Assembly (NCBI RefSeq): GCF_024611995.1
Contig: NZ_CP102509.1
Location: 3,720,001-3,784,000, forward strand
DNA length: 64,000 bases
Reading direction: 5' to 3'
DNA from: Streptomyces sp. NBC_00162
GTDB lineage: Bacteria; Actinomycetota; Actinomycetes; Streptomycetales; Streptomycetaceae
Shown in pieces: positions 1 to 7,691 of this stretch. Numbering within the stretch: the first letter of the stretch is position 1; every line of letters begins with the position of its first letter. A program made the position numbers and the translations under genes. The notes beneath the pieces are model-generated. The model was not told the DNA's origin and did not search any database. It saw only the letters and a list, made by a program, of their open reading frames with translations.

Positions 1-30
1 AAGGAGCAAGGCCCCCGCGAAGATCCGGGA

Positions 31-795
31 ATGAGCGTTTACTTTGAGGTGTCCGGGCCCGCCGATGGGCCCGCCGTCGTCCTGCTGCACTCTTCCGTCT
101 GTGACCGGCGCATGTGGGATCCCCAGTGGGGTCCGCTGGCCGAGGCCGGGTTCCGGGTGGTCCGGCTCGACTTTCGGACCTGTGGGAACTCCCCCGCCGC
201 GCAAGCCACGTACAGCGACGACGGGGACGTCCTCGCGCTGATGGACCGGCTCGGGGTCGAGCGTGCCGCGGTCGTCGGGTCCTCGTACGGCGGGCAGGTC
301 GCCCTGCAGATCGCCGCCCTGCACCCGGAGCGGGTGACCCGGCTGGCCCTGCTCTGCGCGGGTCGCCCGGGGTATCGGCCCGACAGCCCGGAGGTGGAGG
401 AGTTCCGCGCCGCCGAGGACGCGTTGACGGAGGCCGGTGATCTGGCCGGCGCGGCCGCGCTGAACGCCCGTACCTGGCTGGGCCCGGACGCCGACCAAGC
501 CGCGCATGCCCTCGTACAAGCCATGCAGCTGGGGAACTTCCAGGGTGCCCTGGCCTCCACCGGGGACCACGAACTCCCCGCGCCGGAGGTCGATCTCGCC
601 GCCATAACCGTCCCGGTCCTCGCCGTCGGAGGCGCCCACGACCTCCCCGACTACCGCCACATCGCCGCCGAACTCCCGGCCCTCGTCCCCGGCGCGCGGC
701 ACGTCGAACTCCCCTGGGCCGGCCACCTGCCCTCGATGGAGCGCCCCGCCGAGATCACGGACCTGATGCTGGAGTTCCTCCACCCGATCCGGTGA
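31..795 (+). CDS. alpha/beta hydrolase
   Basis: A 254-residue soluble alpha/beta-hydrolase of the general esterase/lactonase type. The oxyanion-hole region HSS lies near residue 20. The nucleophile elbow reads G-S-S-Y-G-G (about residues 83-88), an acidic residue lies in the HDLPDY segment near residue 210, and the catalytic His sits in WAGHLPSMERP near the C-terminus. The full catalytic triad therefore appears present and the length is normal. Substrate cannot be inferred. The ATG start is the first in frame after the window edge; an AAGGAG lies too far upstream to be convincing, so the start is the least certain part. It is followed in the same direction by an unrelated Uma2 gene after 75 bp. 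Confidence 0.85.
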   Translation: MSVYFEVSGPADGPAVVLLHSSVCDRRMWDPQWGPLAEAGFRVVRLDFRTCGNSPAAQATYSDDGDVLALMDRLGVERAAVVGSSYGGQVALQIAALHPERVTRLALLCAGRPGYRPDSPEVEEFRAAEDALTEAGDLAGAAALNARTWLGPDADQAAHALVQAMQLGNFQGALASTGDHELPAPEVDLAAITVPVLAVGGAHDLPDYRHIAAELPALVPGARHVELPWAGHLPSMERPAEITDLMLEFLHPIR

Positions 796-870
796 AGAGA
801 GTGCTTACGGGACGCGGGCCTGCCACCGTCCTACGATGATGCTCTCGACCCAGCCCACGGGAGGCCCGGA

Positions 871-1536
871 ATGTCCACAGCACCCGTCGAGCACTCTGAG
901 TACGCCGGCGAGGAGGAGCCGCTGAGCCTCCTCGAAGAGGCCGACCTGCTCATGGAGCGGAACCCCGGCTACCGCGTCGAGATCATCGGAGGCATCCTCA
1001 CCGTGACCCCGCCCCCAGACCTCCCGCACGCACGAGTCCTAACGGACCTCATGCTGCCGTTCCTGAGTGCCGGCCTGCACGGACCCGAGTCCCAGGTCGT
1101 GCAAGGTGTCGGCCTATGGCTGCCCGGCGGTCCGGAGGACTACGCGATCCCCGACCTCTCCGTGGTCGACGCCGACATCGATGACCATCTCATCGAGTTC
1201 AACTGCTACGACCCGGTGGTGTTCCGTCTGGTCCTGGAAGTGACCTCGTCGAACTACAACAACGACCTGCGCGCCAAGGCCGCCGCCTATGCCCAGGCCG
1301 GGATCCCCGTCTACGTCATCGTCAACCGCAAGCACCAGCGGGTACACGTCCTGACCGACCCCGCCGACGGGACGTACGACAGCCACCGGATCCTCGCCAC
1401 AGGCGAGCTCGCCACCCTGCCCGACTCCCTCGGCGCCAAGGTCACGCTAGACGTCGACGAACTCCTGGCGGCGGGGCGGCCGCGGCCCCGTAAGCAGGCC
1501 GTCCCGCCGGCGACGGACGAGACCTCCCAGGCCTAG
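871..1536 (+). CDS. Uma2 family (putative restriction-endonuclease-fold) protein
   Basis: A 221-residue member of the Uma2/DUF820 family, a PD-(D/E)XK-like fold that is greatly expanded in Streptomyces and cyanobacteria. Visible signatures are IPDLSVVD (about residues 93-100), EVTSSNYNNDLRAKAAAYA (about residues 125-143) and the following GIPVYVIVNRK strand. Together these supply the Asp/Glu/Lys set expected of the family. Its real function is unknown; nuclease activity is inferred from the fold. A GGGAGG-type ribosome site lies just before the ATG. Confidence 0.85.
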   Translation: MSTAPVEHSEYAGEEEPLSLLEEADLLMERNPGYRVEIIGGILTVTPPPDLPHARVLTDLMLPFLSAGLHGPESQVVQGVGLWLPGGPEDYAIPDLSVVDADIDDHLIEFNCYDPVVFRLVLEVTSSNYNNDLRAKAAAYAQAGIPVYVIVNRKHQRVHVLTDPADGTYDSHRILATGELATLPDSLGAKVTLDVDELLAAGRPRPRKQAVPPATDETSQA

Positions 1537-1537
1537 G

Positions 1538-1912
1538 TCACTGCTTGCGTTCGGCCGCGCTGCGTTCCACGCAGAACTCGTTGCCCTCGGGGTCGGCCAG
1601 TGTCACCCAGCCCGTGCCGTCGGGGTTGCGGTGGTCGCCGACCACGGTGGCGCCCAGGGCGAGGATGCGTTCGACCTCCTCGTCGCGCGTGCGGTCCTGC
1701 GGCTGCAGATCCACGTGCACCCGGTTCTTCACGGTCTTGGCGTCGGGCACCGTCACGAACAGCAGCGCCGAACCGGGCGCCGTGACCAGGGCTTCGGGGT
1801 CGCCCGGGAAATCCTCGTCGGAGATCTTGCCGTCCAGGACGCCGGCCCAGAACTGCCCCAGGGCGTAGGCGTCGGAGCAGTCGAAGGTGAGGTGTCGTAC
1901 GAGAGAAGTCAT
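1538..1912 (-). CDS. VOC family protein (glyoxalase/bleomycin-resistance fold)
   Basis: A 124-residue single-module vicinal-oxygen-chelate protein made of two beta-alpha-beta-beta-beta repeats. The N-terminal strand LVRHLTFDCSDAYALGQFW and the C-terminal DPEGNEFCVE signature are characteristic. RVHVDLQP in the middle supplies the usual His of the metal-site region. Members of this Streptomyces subgroup are annotated as glyoxalase-like with no assigned substrate. It converges with the Uma2 gene, leaving one base between the two stop codons. Confidence 0.87.
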   Translation of the reverse strand: MTSLVRHLTFDCSDAYALGQFWAGVLDGKISDEDFPGDPEALVTAPGSALLFVTVPDAKTVKNRVHVDLQPQDRTRDEEVERILALGATVVGDHRNPDGTGWVTLADPEGNEFCVERSAAERKQ

Positions 1913-1992
1913 GGCCGGACTATCGGCCAGGCCCGCGCTCCCTGTCCACCGAGTTCGAGAGCCGGGCCGGGCGCTGTGATGGACTGGGCGCC

Positions 1993-2730
1993 ATGACCGA
2001 CTTCGAGACGATCACGGTTCCGGCCCACCTCTGCGGATATCCGGGAGTCGCCTTCGGCGGCTACGTGGCGGGCCTGCTCGCCGCCCGCGCCGCGGCGAAG
2101 ACCGTACGGGTGGACTTCCGCCGGCCGGTGCCGACCGGGGCGCCGGTGCTGCTCACCGGGAGGGCCGACGGCGGCGCCGAACTCACCACCGGTGAGCTGC
2201 TGTTGGCCGCCGCGACGCCCGCCGAGCTGCATGCCGGCATGACGGACATCCCCGACGCCCCCTCCTGGGCGGCGGCCTCGGCCGCGGCCCAGGCCTACCG
2301 GGCGGACCCGCCGGACGGGTCGGCGGACTGCTTCGGCTGCGGCCTCGACCGCACGCCCGCCACCGGCCTGCGCCAGCACTGCGGACTGGTGCCGGGCACC
2401 GCCGGAATGGTTGCCACCGCGTGGACTCCCGCGCCCGAACTCGGCGGCCCGGACGGCCTGTTGCCGCCCGAGCTGGTGTGGGGCTCGCTGGACTGCCCGG
2501 GGAACGCGGCCGGGCGCCTGCTCGACGGCCGCCCGGCCGGCGCCGTCACGGCCGCGCTGACCGCGCGGCTGCTGCGGCCGGTTCCGGTCGGCGAGGGCCT
2601 CGTCACGTACTCCTGGCTGCTCGGCTCGGAGGGCCGCAAGTACACCGTCGGCACGGCCCTGGCCACGGCGGCGGGCGACCTCTGCGCCTTCGCCGAGGCC
2701 CTGTGGGTGCAGCCGCGCCAAACGGCCTGA
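1993..2730 (+). CDS. thioesterase-like (double hotdog) protein
   Basis: A 245-residue soluble protein with a two-hotdog architecture. The N-terminal half carries FGGYVAGLLAARAA, a helix-and-turn pattern like the hotdog hydration/thioesterase core. A CFGCG motif (about residues 114-118) begins the second half. The CFGCG segment followed by glycine-rich hotdog strands is common in actinobacterial PaaI/acyl-CoA thioesterase-like proteins. No substrate can be assigned. It is divergent from the VOC gene across an 80-bp gap. Confidence 0.7.
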   Translation: MTDFETITVPAHLCGYPGVAFGGYVAGLLAARAAAKTVRVDFRRPVPTGAPVLLTGRADGGAELTTGELLLAAATPAELHAGMTDIPDAPSWAAASAAAQAYRADPPDGSADCFGCGLDRTPATGLRQHCGLVPGTAGMVATAWTPAPELGGPDGLLPPELVWGSLDCPGNAAGRLLDGRPAGAVTAALTARLLRPVPVGEGLVTYSWLLGSEGRKYTVGTALATAAGDLCAFAEALWVQPRQTA

Positions 2731-2809
2731 GGGGTACCGCGCAGGCCGCCTTGGCCGGTTCGCAGCTGCCGTGCATATGATCGAAGCCTGTGAACGGGGA
2801 GGCGTGAAC

Positions 2810-3217
2810 ATGTCAGATCTCGGACAGGTGGGCATGCGGCTGAACGGGGTGCCGCCGGAACCAGGATCGTCGGCTCCGGGGCCGGTGGGTCCGGGCGGAT
2901 CCGCGAACTTCGCATCGACGCCGGCGGAGAAGAAAGCCGCGGCGAACACGATCGAGACCGAGCTCGAGCCGAACACGAAGAAGGCCACCGAGCACGCGGA
3001 CGACGCCACCAGCACCGCCCAGAAGGGCTTCGAAGGCTGGGACACGGCCGCCGGCCTGAAGAAGGTGGCGGACACCTGGGACCAGCAGGTGAAGACCCTG
3101 ATGGGCCGCCTGGCCTCGGAAAAGTCCGCGCTGCGCGGCGCCTCGGGTCTTTTCGCACGCAACGACCTGAGCCTGAACAACCAGTTCGCGGCGCAGTCGA
3201 AGCTGAACGGTCTGTAG
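2810..3217 (+). CDS. WXG100/ESX-like small helical protein
   Basis: A 135-residue protein of unknown function. The first 40 residues are Pro/Gly-rich; the rest is predicted helical and charged. It contains GWDTAAGLKKVADTWDQQV (about residues 76-94), the kind of Trp-bearing helical segment found in WXG100-like type VII secretion substrates and partners. There is no signal peptide. I chose the inner ATG because GGGGAGGC lies directly in front of it; an upstream in-frame ATG at 2771 has no ribosome site. It is the first gene of a tight five-gene operon and lies 9 bp before a larger WXG-containing protein, which suggests they act as partners. Confidence 0.65.
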   Translation: MSDLGQVGMRLNGVPPEPGSSAPGPVGPGGSANFASTPAEKKAAANTIETELEPNTKKATEHADDATSTAQKGFEGWDTAAGLKKVADTWDQQVKTLMGRLASEKSALRGASGLFARNDLSLNNQFAAQSKLNGL

Positions 3218-3226
3218 GGGGCTGCG

Positions 3227-4579
3227 GTGCTGACCTATCACGAAGTCATGACCACGGATCTGGGCCTCCTGACGACGGCCGCCGCCAAGTGGGACTCGAT
3301 GGCGGGTGAGCTGAAGAAGGTCGAGACCCGCTACGGCGACACCGTCCAGAAGATCAGCATGGGCGACGGCTGGTCCGGCGTCAGCGCCGGAACCGCCCAC
3401 ACCAGGTTCGCCGCGACCCGCTACGAGTACGCCGCCGCGCAGAACCAGGCCAAGGCGATCGCGAGCCTCCTGCGGGACGCCCACGAGAAGTTCACCGACC
3501 TGAAGAAGAAGCTCGAAAGTGCCCGGGACGACGCGATAGCCGCCGGCATGACCGTCTCCGAAGCGGGACACGTCGCCTTCGACTACTCCAAGCTCACCCC
3601 CTCCGAGCGCAGCGCCTACCACCACGACCCCGACGGCCAGACGATCATCCGCGACGCGGTCGCCAAGTGGCAGCAGCACGTCGACGACCGGGTGAAGGCC
3701 TTCACCGAAGTCGACCAGAGCGTCAAGACCGCCCTCTCGGCCGCCGTCGTCGACAGCAACAAGGACGCCTTCGGCAAGGGCGCCGACGAGACCCTCACCG
3801 GCTTCAACAACTACGCCGAGGGCGACCTGGCGAAGGCCGGCAAGCCCAAGGAAGAGGACGTCCCCACGAAGACGGACGGGGACACCGGCAAGGTCACGGT
3901 CACCGGGCCCGATGCCGGCTTCACCGTCAGCGGCACCAAGTACGGCAAGGAGGGGTCGGTCAAGGCGTACGCCGACCTCTTCCACGCGAAGGCGGAAGGC
4001 TCGACCACCATGGGCGGCGTGAAGCTCTCCGGTGTCGAGGACTGGTACGGGGGCGCCCGCGCCACCGCGAACTACGGGTTCACCGACAAGGGCCTCGTCG
4101 GCAAGGCGGAGGCGTCCGCGGGGATCCGGGCCTTGAACGAGGGCCGGATCGAATACGGGCACGTCGGCGGCTACGGGCGCGTCGAGGGATTCGCCGGCGG
4201 CGAGGCGGGCGTCAGTGCCGGAGTGGGCCCGGAGGGCCTCAACGCCGGTGCAAAGGCGTTCGCCGGGGCCAAGGGCTCCGTCGCCGGAGGCGGCGAGGTC
4301 GCCGGCATCGGCGCCGGCGGGACGGCCGAGGGATGGGCCGGAGTCGGCGCGGAGGCCAAGGTGACCTTCGGCAAGGGCGACGACGGCAAGTTCCACATCG
4401 GCGGCAAGGCGGGCGCGGCCCTCGGGTTCGGCGGCTCCGTGGGCGCGGAGTTCACCTTCGACCCGGACAAGTTCACCAATGCCGCGGGCGACGCGGCGGA
4501 CGCGGTGGGCGATGCGGCGGACGCGGTCGGCGACGCGGCAGGCTCCGTCAAGGACGAAGTCACCAGCTGGTTCGACTGA
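3227..4579 (+). CDS. WXG-domain, glycine-rich putative secreted effector
   Basis: A 450-residue protein starting at GTG. Residues 1-100 are a helical hairpin with a W-S-G turn at about residues 49-51, as in WXG100 domains. Residues 100-210 are helical and charged. Residues 215-430 are strongly Gly/Ala-rich with repeated G-[AG]-x-A units that resemble the glycine-zipper stretches of pore-forming toxins and polymorphic toxins. The C-terminus carries a degenerate 8-residue tandem repeat (GDAADAV) encoded at about 4489-4545 and ends in a Trp-containing tail. I infer export by a type VII-like route and a possible toxin or surface role; no recognised toxin domain is visible. Downstream genes may encode accessory or immunity functions. 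Confidence 0.6.
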   Translation: MLTYHEVMTTDLGLLTTAAAKWDSMAGELKKVETRYGDTVQKISMGDGWSGVSAGTAHTRFAATRYEYAAAQNQAKAIASLLRDAHEKFTDLKKKLESARDDAIAAGMTVSEAGHVAFDYSKLTPSERSAYHHDPDGQTIIRDAVAKWQQHVDDRVKAFTEVDQSVKTALSAAVVDSNKDAFGKGADETLTGFNNYAEGDLAKAGKPKEEDVPTKTDGDTGKVTVTGPDAGFTVSGTKYGKEGSVKAYADLFHAKAEGSTTMGGVKLSGVEDWYGGARATANYGFTDKGLVGKAEASAGIRALNEGRIEYGHVGGYGRVEGFAGGEAGVSAGVGPEGLNAGAKAFAGAKGSVAGGGEVAGIGAGGTAEGWAGVGAEAKVTFGKGDDGKFHIGGKAGAALGFGGSVGAEFTFDPDKFTNAAGDAADAVGDAADAVGDAAGSVKDEVTSWFD

Positions 4580-4608
4580 TGTACGTTGCCCAGGAAGGAA
4601 GGTCCTAG

Positions 4609-5109
4609 ATGTCCACGACACTGCCCGTGCCGATCGAATTCCGCCTGCCGGAGGGCTGGCTCCCGGCCCCGCCGGACGCGGTCAACGCCCCGGGCGTCGC
4701 CTTCGTCGCGTTGCATCCGCATCCGGATGCCGGGTTCACGGCCAACATCACCATCGAGGGCGAGTTCCTGTCGGAGGCGGCGACGCTCGAGGGCCTCGCC
4801 GACGCGTCGGTGCAGAACCTGCACGAGGTCGCCGAATCCGTGGTCGTGGCCCACCGCCGGGAGATCGGCTCCGAGGACTCGCCGGGCCTCACCCAGAGGC
4901 TGACGTTCTCGGCGGTCGCCGGCGGCGCGCGCCGCGACCTCGTCCAGTCCCACGTCTACCTGGCCATGGTGGATGCCAAAGATCCCCACAAGCGTGCGGT
5001 GATCAAGATGGTCCTGACCGCCACCGAGGCCCAGCACGACAGCGTCCTGGGCGACTTCCAGGAATTCCTGCGCACCGTCCGCCCGGACACCGGGGCGGAG
5101 GAAGGTTGA
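4609..5109 (+). CDS. hypothetical PsbP/Mog1-fold-like protein
   Basis: A 166-residue protein without signal peptide or membrane segment. It opens with IEFRLPEGWLPAPPD and alternates strands with a long helix, a layout resembling the Mog1/PsbP-like fold (DUF1795, LpqN) often found next to WXG100 proteins in actinobacteria. That comparison comes from pattern only and needs structural support. It begins 29 bp after the glycine-rich gene, with an AGGAAGG ribosome site, and is 4 bp from the next gene. It is therefore probably co-translated with the secretion-like locus and could be a chaperone or immunity factor. Confidence 0.6.
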   Translation: MSTTLPVPIEFRLPEGWLPAPPDAVNAPGVAFVALHPHPDAGFTANITIEGEFLSEAATLEGLADASVQNLHEVAESVVVAHRREIGSEDSPGLTQRLTFSAVAGGARRDLVQSHVYLAMVDAKDPHKRAVIKMVLTATEAQHDSVLGDFQEFLRTVRPDTGAEEG

Positions 5110-5113
5110 TCCG

Positions 5114-5626
5114 ATGGGCCTTTTCGACAAACTGACCGGCACCCGGCACCCCGGCACCGGAGTCGCACCCCGTTCCGCCGAGGAGGTCCGGGCCGCGCTG
5201 TTCGCGCTCAACGCTGCGGACGTGGCGTACGTCGTGCGCAACGCCGCCCCCGCGGAGAAGGCCGACCTGCTGGCGGAGTGGCGGATCCTGGAACCTGCCT
5301 GGAACACCTTCTTCCTCCGTACCCAGCTCTCCCGGACCCTCAAGATCCGGATGCGCCTGGTCCCGGAGAAGCACGAGGTGCGCTCCCTCGACGAGCAGTG
5401 GGACGTCACGTGGGCGGGGAACACGCCCCGGCTGGCGATCTCGGCCGAGCAGTCCCGCGGGCAGGTGAAGACGGTGTCCAAGCGCTGGTCGGTCGAGCGG
5501 GGGGAGGACGGCGAGCTGCACAAGACGGAGATCTTCCACTTCGACACCGCGCAGCTGAAGGACCCGCTGCGGGACGCCGTCCTCGCCGCCGGATGGACCT
5601 GGCGCGGAGCGGTGTTCAAGCTCTGA
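5114..5626 (+). CDS. hypothetical protein, tandem paralogue A
   Basis: A 170-residue soluble protein that I do not recognise. It is clearly homologous to the next gene: both start MG-L/R, share TR-P-GVAP, a central LKIRMRLV strand, E-VR-LDE-W, and the ending WTWRG. This copy has about 15 extra residues in the middle (WNTFFLRTQLSR region). No membrane segment or signal is visible. It starts four bases after the preceding gene and its TGA overlaps the next ATG. The tandem duplication inside a WXG-type operon suggests a specificity or immunity partner, but that is inference. Confidence 0.65.
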   Translation: MGLFDKLTGTRHPGTGVAPRSAEEVRAALFALNAADVAYVVRNAAPAEKADLLAEWRILEPAWNTFFLRTQLSRTLKIRMRLVPEKHEVRSLDEQWDVTWAGNTPRLAISAEQSRGQVKTVSKRWSVERGEDGELHKTEIFHFDTAQLKDPLRDAVLAAGWTWRGAVFKL

Positions 5627-6090
5627 TGGGCCGCTTGGTGGACAAGTACATGGGCACCCGGTACCCCGAGAAGGGTGTCGCACCGCTGCCCGCCTCGGAG
5701 CTCCGCGACGCGCTGCTCGCGCTCAACGACACGGGCATACGGTTCGTCATACGCCAGGGCACCTCGAAGGAAGGCTGCGACCTGGTGGCGGACTGCCGGG
5801 TCCGCGAGCTGCGCCTGACACTCAAGATCCGCATGCGCCTGGTCGCGGCGACGCGCGAGGTGCGGGCCCTGGACGAGCGGTGGGAGCCGTCGCACGAGTC
5901 CTCGCGTGAGCAGTACGGCCGCGGCCCGGCGACCGCGGTGTACAAGCAGTGGGAGTTCAAGAAGGGACCGGACGGCCGCCGGCGCAAGGTCGAGACGCTC
6001 CGCTTCGACACCCGGGACGTGAAGAACCCGCTGCGGAACACGGTCCTCAAGGCGGGATGGACCTGGCGCGGCGTGCTGTTCAGACCGTGA
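5626..6090 (+). CDS. hypothetical protein, tandem paralogue B
   Basis: A 154-residue paralogue of the preceding gene. Shared landmarks are GTRYPEKGVAP at the N-terminus, LTLKIRMRLVAATREVRALDE in the middle (same register as the upstream copy) and AGWTWRGVLF at the end. The start is fixed by the TGATG overlap with the upstream stop; the open frame extends further upstream, but that part lies wholly inside the previous gene. It is the last gene of the operon; its 3' end overlaps the convergent DUF397 gene by 11 bp. Function unknown. Confidence 0.65.
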   Translation: MGRLVDKYMGTRYPEKGVAPLPASELRDALLALNDTGIRFVIRQGTSKEGCDLVADCRVRELRLTLKIRMRLVAATREVRALDERWEPSHESSREQYGRGPATAVYKQWEFKKGPDGRRRKVETLRFDTRDVKNPLRNTVLKAGWTWRGVLFRP

Positions 6091-6325
6091 CGGAAGCGTG
6101 GGCCGTGAAGGCGGCCCACGCCGCCGGGGCGACCGTGAGGGCGGGGCGCTCGGTGTCCTTGGAGTCCCGGACGTGAACGGCGGAGGGGCAGGTGGCGACC
6201 TCGACGCACTCGCCGCCGTCTCCGCCGCTGTATGTGGACTTGTGCCAGGCGAGGGCTACTTCGACGCACTCGCCGCCGGAGCCGCCGCTGTAACTGCTCG
6301 TGAACCAGGCCAGTTCCATGCTCAT
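6080..6325 (-). CDS. DUF397 domain protein with duplicated N-terminal unit
   Basis: An 81-residue DUF397 protein. The family motif W-x-K/S-S-[ST]-Y-S-G-G-x-G-G-E-C-V-E-V-A occurs twice in tandem (about residues 7-24 and 27-44), followed once by VRDSKD and the C-terminal helix W-x-A-F. Normal family members carry the motif once. The protein is encoded downstream of, and overlaps by ATGA, the XRE regulator, the standard arrangement of XRE/DUF397 pairs (WhiJ/AbaA-like) in Streptomyces. In such pairs the small protein is thought to antagonise or tune the DNA-binding partner. Confidence 0.85.
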   Translation of the reverse strand: MSMELAWFTSSYSGGSGGECVEVALAWHKSTYSGGDGGECVEVATCPSAVHVRDSKDTERPALTVAPAAWAAFTAHASVTV

Positions 6326-7161
6326 CGCTCCCCTAGCAGCTGTTCGATCCGCCGCGCCGACTCCTTCGAATTCAGCGCCGCCCCTCGAATATTCGCATGA
6401 CGCTGAACCATCTCGCTGACCACTTCCCGGTCCGAGATCACCCAGCTCTGGCCCTGACCTTCGACGTAGCCGAACATCCGGTGTTCCGGCGTCTCCGCGA
6501 TCGTCATCGGGCCTACCGAACCCAAGGCCTCTTCGCACTCCACAGGGATCAGCTGGATCCGCACATGCGGTAAACGCCCGCACTCCAGCAGGTGTTGGAG
6601 CTGCTCGCGCCAGATCACCTCCCCGCCGATGCGGCGCTGGAGGAAGGTCTCCTCCAGCAGGAAGCACAGAGCCGGGGGCGGAGTGCGATGCAGCAGCGCC
6701 TGACGGCCGATGCGGTCCTCCAGACGGCGTTCGATCGCTACCGCCTCAACCGGCGGCCAGTGGTCCTCAAAGAGCTGGCGGGCGTACGCCTCCGTCTGGA
6801 GCAGGCCGTGCAGCACGTGCGTGGAGTACACCCACAAGCTCACCGCCTTCTTCTCGATCGGCGCGAAGTCCCGGAACTGCGGCGCGTACCGCCCCTCCTC
6901 CTCCAGGTACGGGACGACCACCTTCAGCAGGCCGTCGCCGGACAGCAGATCATCGACCTGCTCGATCATCCCCGCGTCCATCGCGCGGTCACCCCGCTCG
7001 AACGCGCCGATCGCCGACGGCGAGAAGTTGGTCCGGCCGCCCAGTTCCTGTCGTGAGACCCCGCGCTTCTCGCGGAGCGTCCGCATCTGGGCTCCGAGTC
7101 CCCGGCGCAGCGGTGACGGCAGGGGTTCACTCGAGTTCACAGGCTCGGACACCGGCTTCAC
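6322..7161 (-). CDS. XRE-family regulator with DUF5753 domain
   Basis: A 279-residue transcriptional regulator. The N-terminal Cro/cI helix-turn-helix spans about residues 22-75 (MRTLREKRGVSRQELGGRT, then FSPSAIGAFERGDR). Residues about 95-270 form the DUF5753 C-terminal domain, with the typical EDRIGRQALL region and FLLEETFLQRR. This is the Streptomyces-specific XRE class, usually paired with DUF397, and controls development or antibiotic genes in known cases. The ATG at the far end is used because no better ribosome site was seen downstream; initiation at the next Met (residue 26) would cut the HTH. Target unknown; self-regulation is likely by analogy. Confidence 0.88.
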   Translation of the reverse strand: MKPVSEPVNSSEPLPSPLRRGLGAQMRTLREKRGVSRQELGGRTNFSPSAIGAFERGDRAMDAGMIEQVDDLLSGDGLLKVVVPYLEEEGRYAPQFRDFAPIEKKAVSLWVYSTHVLHGLLQTEAYARQLFEDHWPPVEAVAIERRLEDRIGRQALLHRTPPPALCFLLEETFLQRRIGGEVIWREQLQHLLECGRLPHVRIQLIPVECEEALGSVGPMTIAETPEHRMFGYVEGQGQSWVISDREVVSEMVQRHANIRGAALNSKESARRIEQLLGER

Positions 7162-7234
7162 AGCCCTTCACGCTTCACACCCTGTAACGGCCCAACTACT
7201 GTCCAGGCTAGGGCTGAGCCATCAGCCTTGCCCC

Positions 7235-7621
7235 ATGAACGAGCAAATCCCCGACTGGGTCCCCGCCTCCGGCTTCGCGCTGCGGCTCGCCGGTGTCCAC
7301 TTCGACGCCGTCCGCATCCAGGGGCAGTTGGGCGAGGAGAAGGCCAAGGAGCTCAGTCGGCTCACCGATTACGACCCCGGGCCGATCGTCTACGAGCTCA
7401 ACGGCTTCCGGTGGATGTACTTCCTGCTCCCGCCCGGCACCGCGCGCGAGCGGAGCTGGCCCTCCTACGCGCAGCGGTACACCTCGCGCACCCGGCCCGC
7501 CCTCGCGTTCGTCGGCGTGCCCGCGCTGTACGGGACGACGTGGCCGCTCGCGTGGCGGTCGGTGCCGACGCCGGCGGCGCCCTTCGTGGATCCGGGGATG
7601 CTGGAGAAGACATTCGCTTGA
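7235..7621 (+). CDS. hypothetical protein
   Basis: A 128-residue soluble protein, not recognised with confidence. It has an aromatic-rich centre (YELNGFRWMYFLLPPG), then several Trp residues (TTWPLAWRSVP), and no signal or membrane segment. Such Trp/Pro-rich small proteins occur beside XRE regulators in Streptomyces, but no function is established. The ATG follows a short AT-richer stretch with no clear ribosome site, so translation may be from a nearly leaderless message. Its stop codon lies inside the first TetR-type palindrome of the next operon. Confidence 0.6.
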   Translation: MNEQIPDWVPASGFALRLAGVHFDAVRIQGQLGEEKAKELSRLTDYDPGPIVYELNGFRWMYFLLPPGTARERSWPSYAQRYTSRTRPALAFVGVPALYGTTWPLAWRSVPTPAAPFVDPGMLEKTFA

Positions 7622-7646
7622 ACCTGTTCAAAAGAAGCCCTACAGT
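7618..7646 (+). promoter_or_regulatory. sigma-70 type promoter with overlapping operator
   Basis: A TTGAAC -35 element (7618-7623), a 17-bp spacer and a TACAGT -10 element (7641-7646) precede the three-gene operon that ends in a TetR gene. The -35 element is the left half of a perfect TTGAAC-CT-GTTCAA palindrome (7618-7631), so a repressor bound there would block RNA polymerase. Confidence 0.6.
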
Positions 7647-7663
7647 CATCCCTGTCAGCAGTA

Positions 7664-7677
7664 TTGAACACGTTCAA
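7664..7677. promoter_or_regulatory. second TetR-type palindromic operator
   Basis: TTGAAC-AC-GTTCAA is a perfect palindrome with the same half-sites as the one at 7618-7631, centred 46 bp further downstream and just before the operon's first start codon. Two identical half-site pairs flanking a promoter, in front of an operon that encodes its own TetR protein, indicate autoregulation. Confidence 0.6.
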
Positions 7678-7691
7678 GGGGGCTGAGGGCT

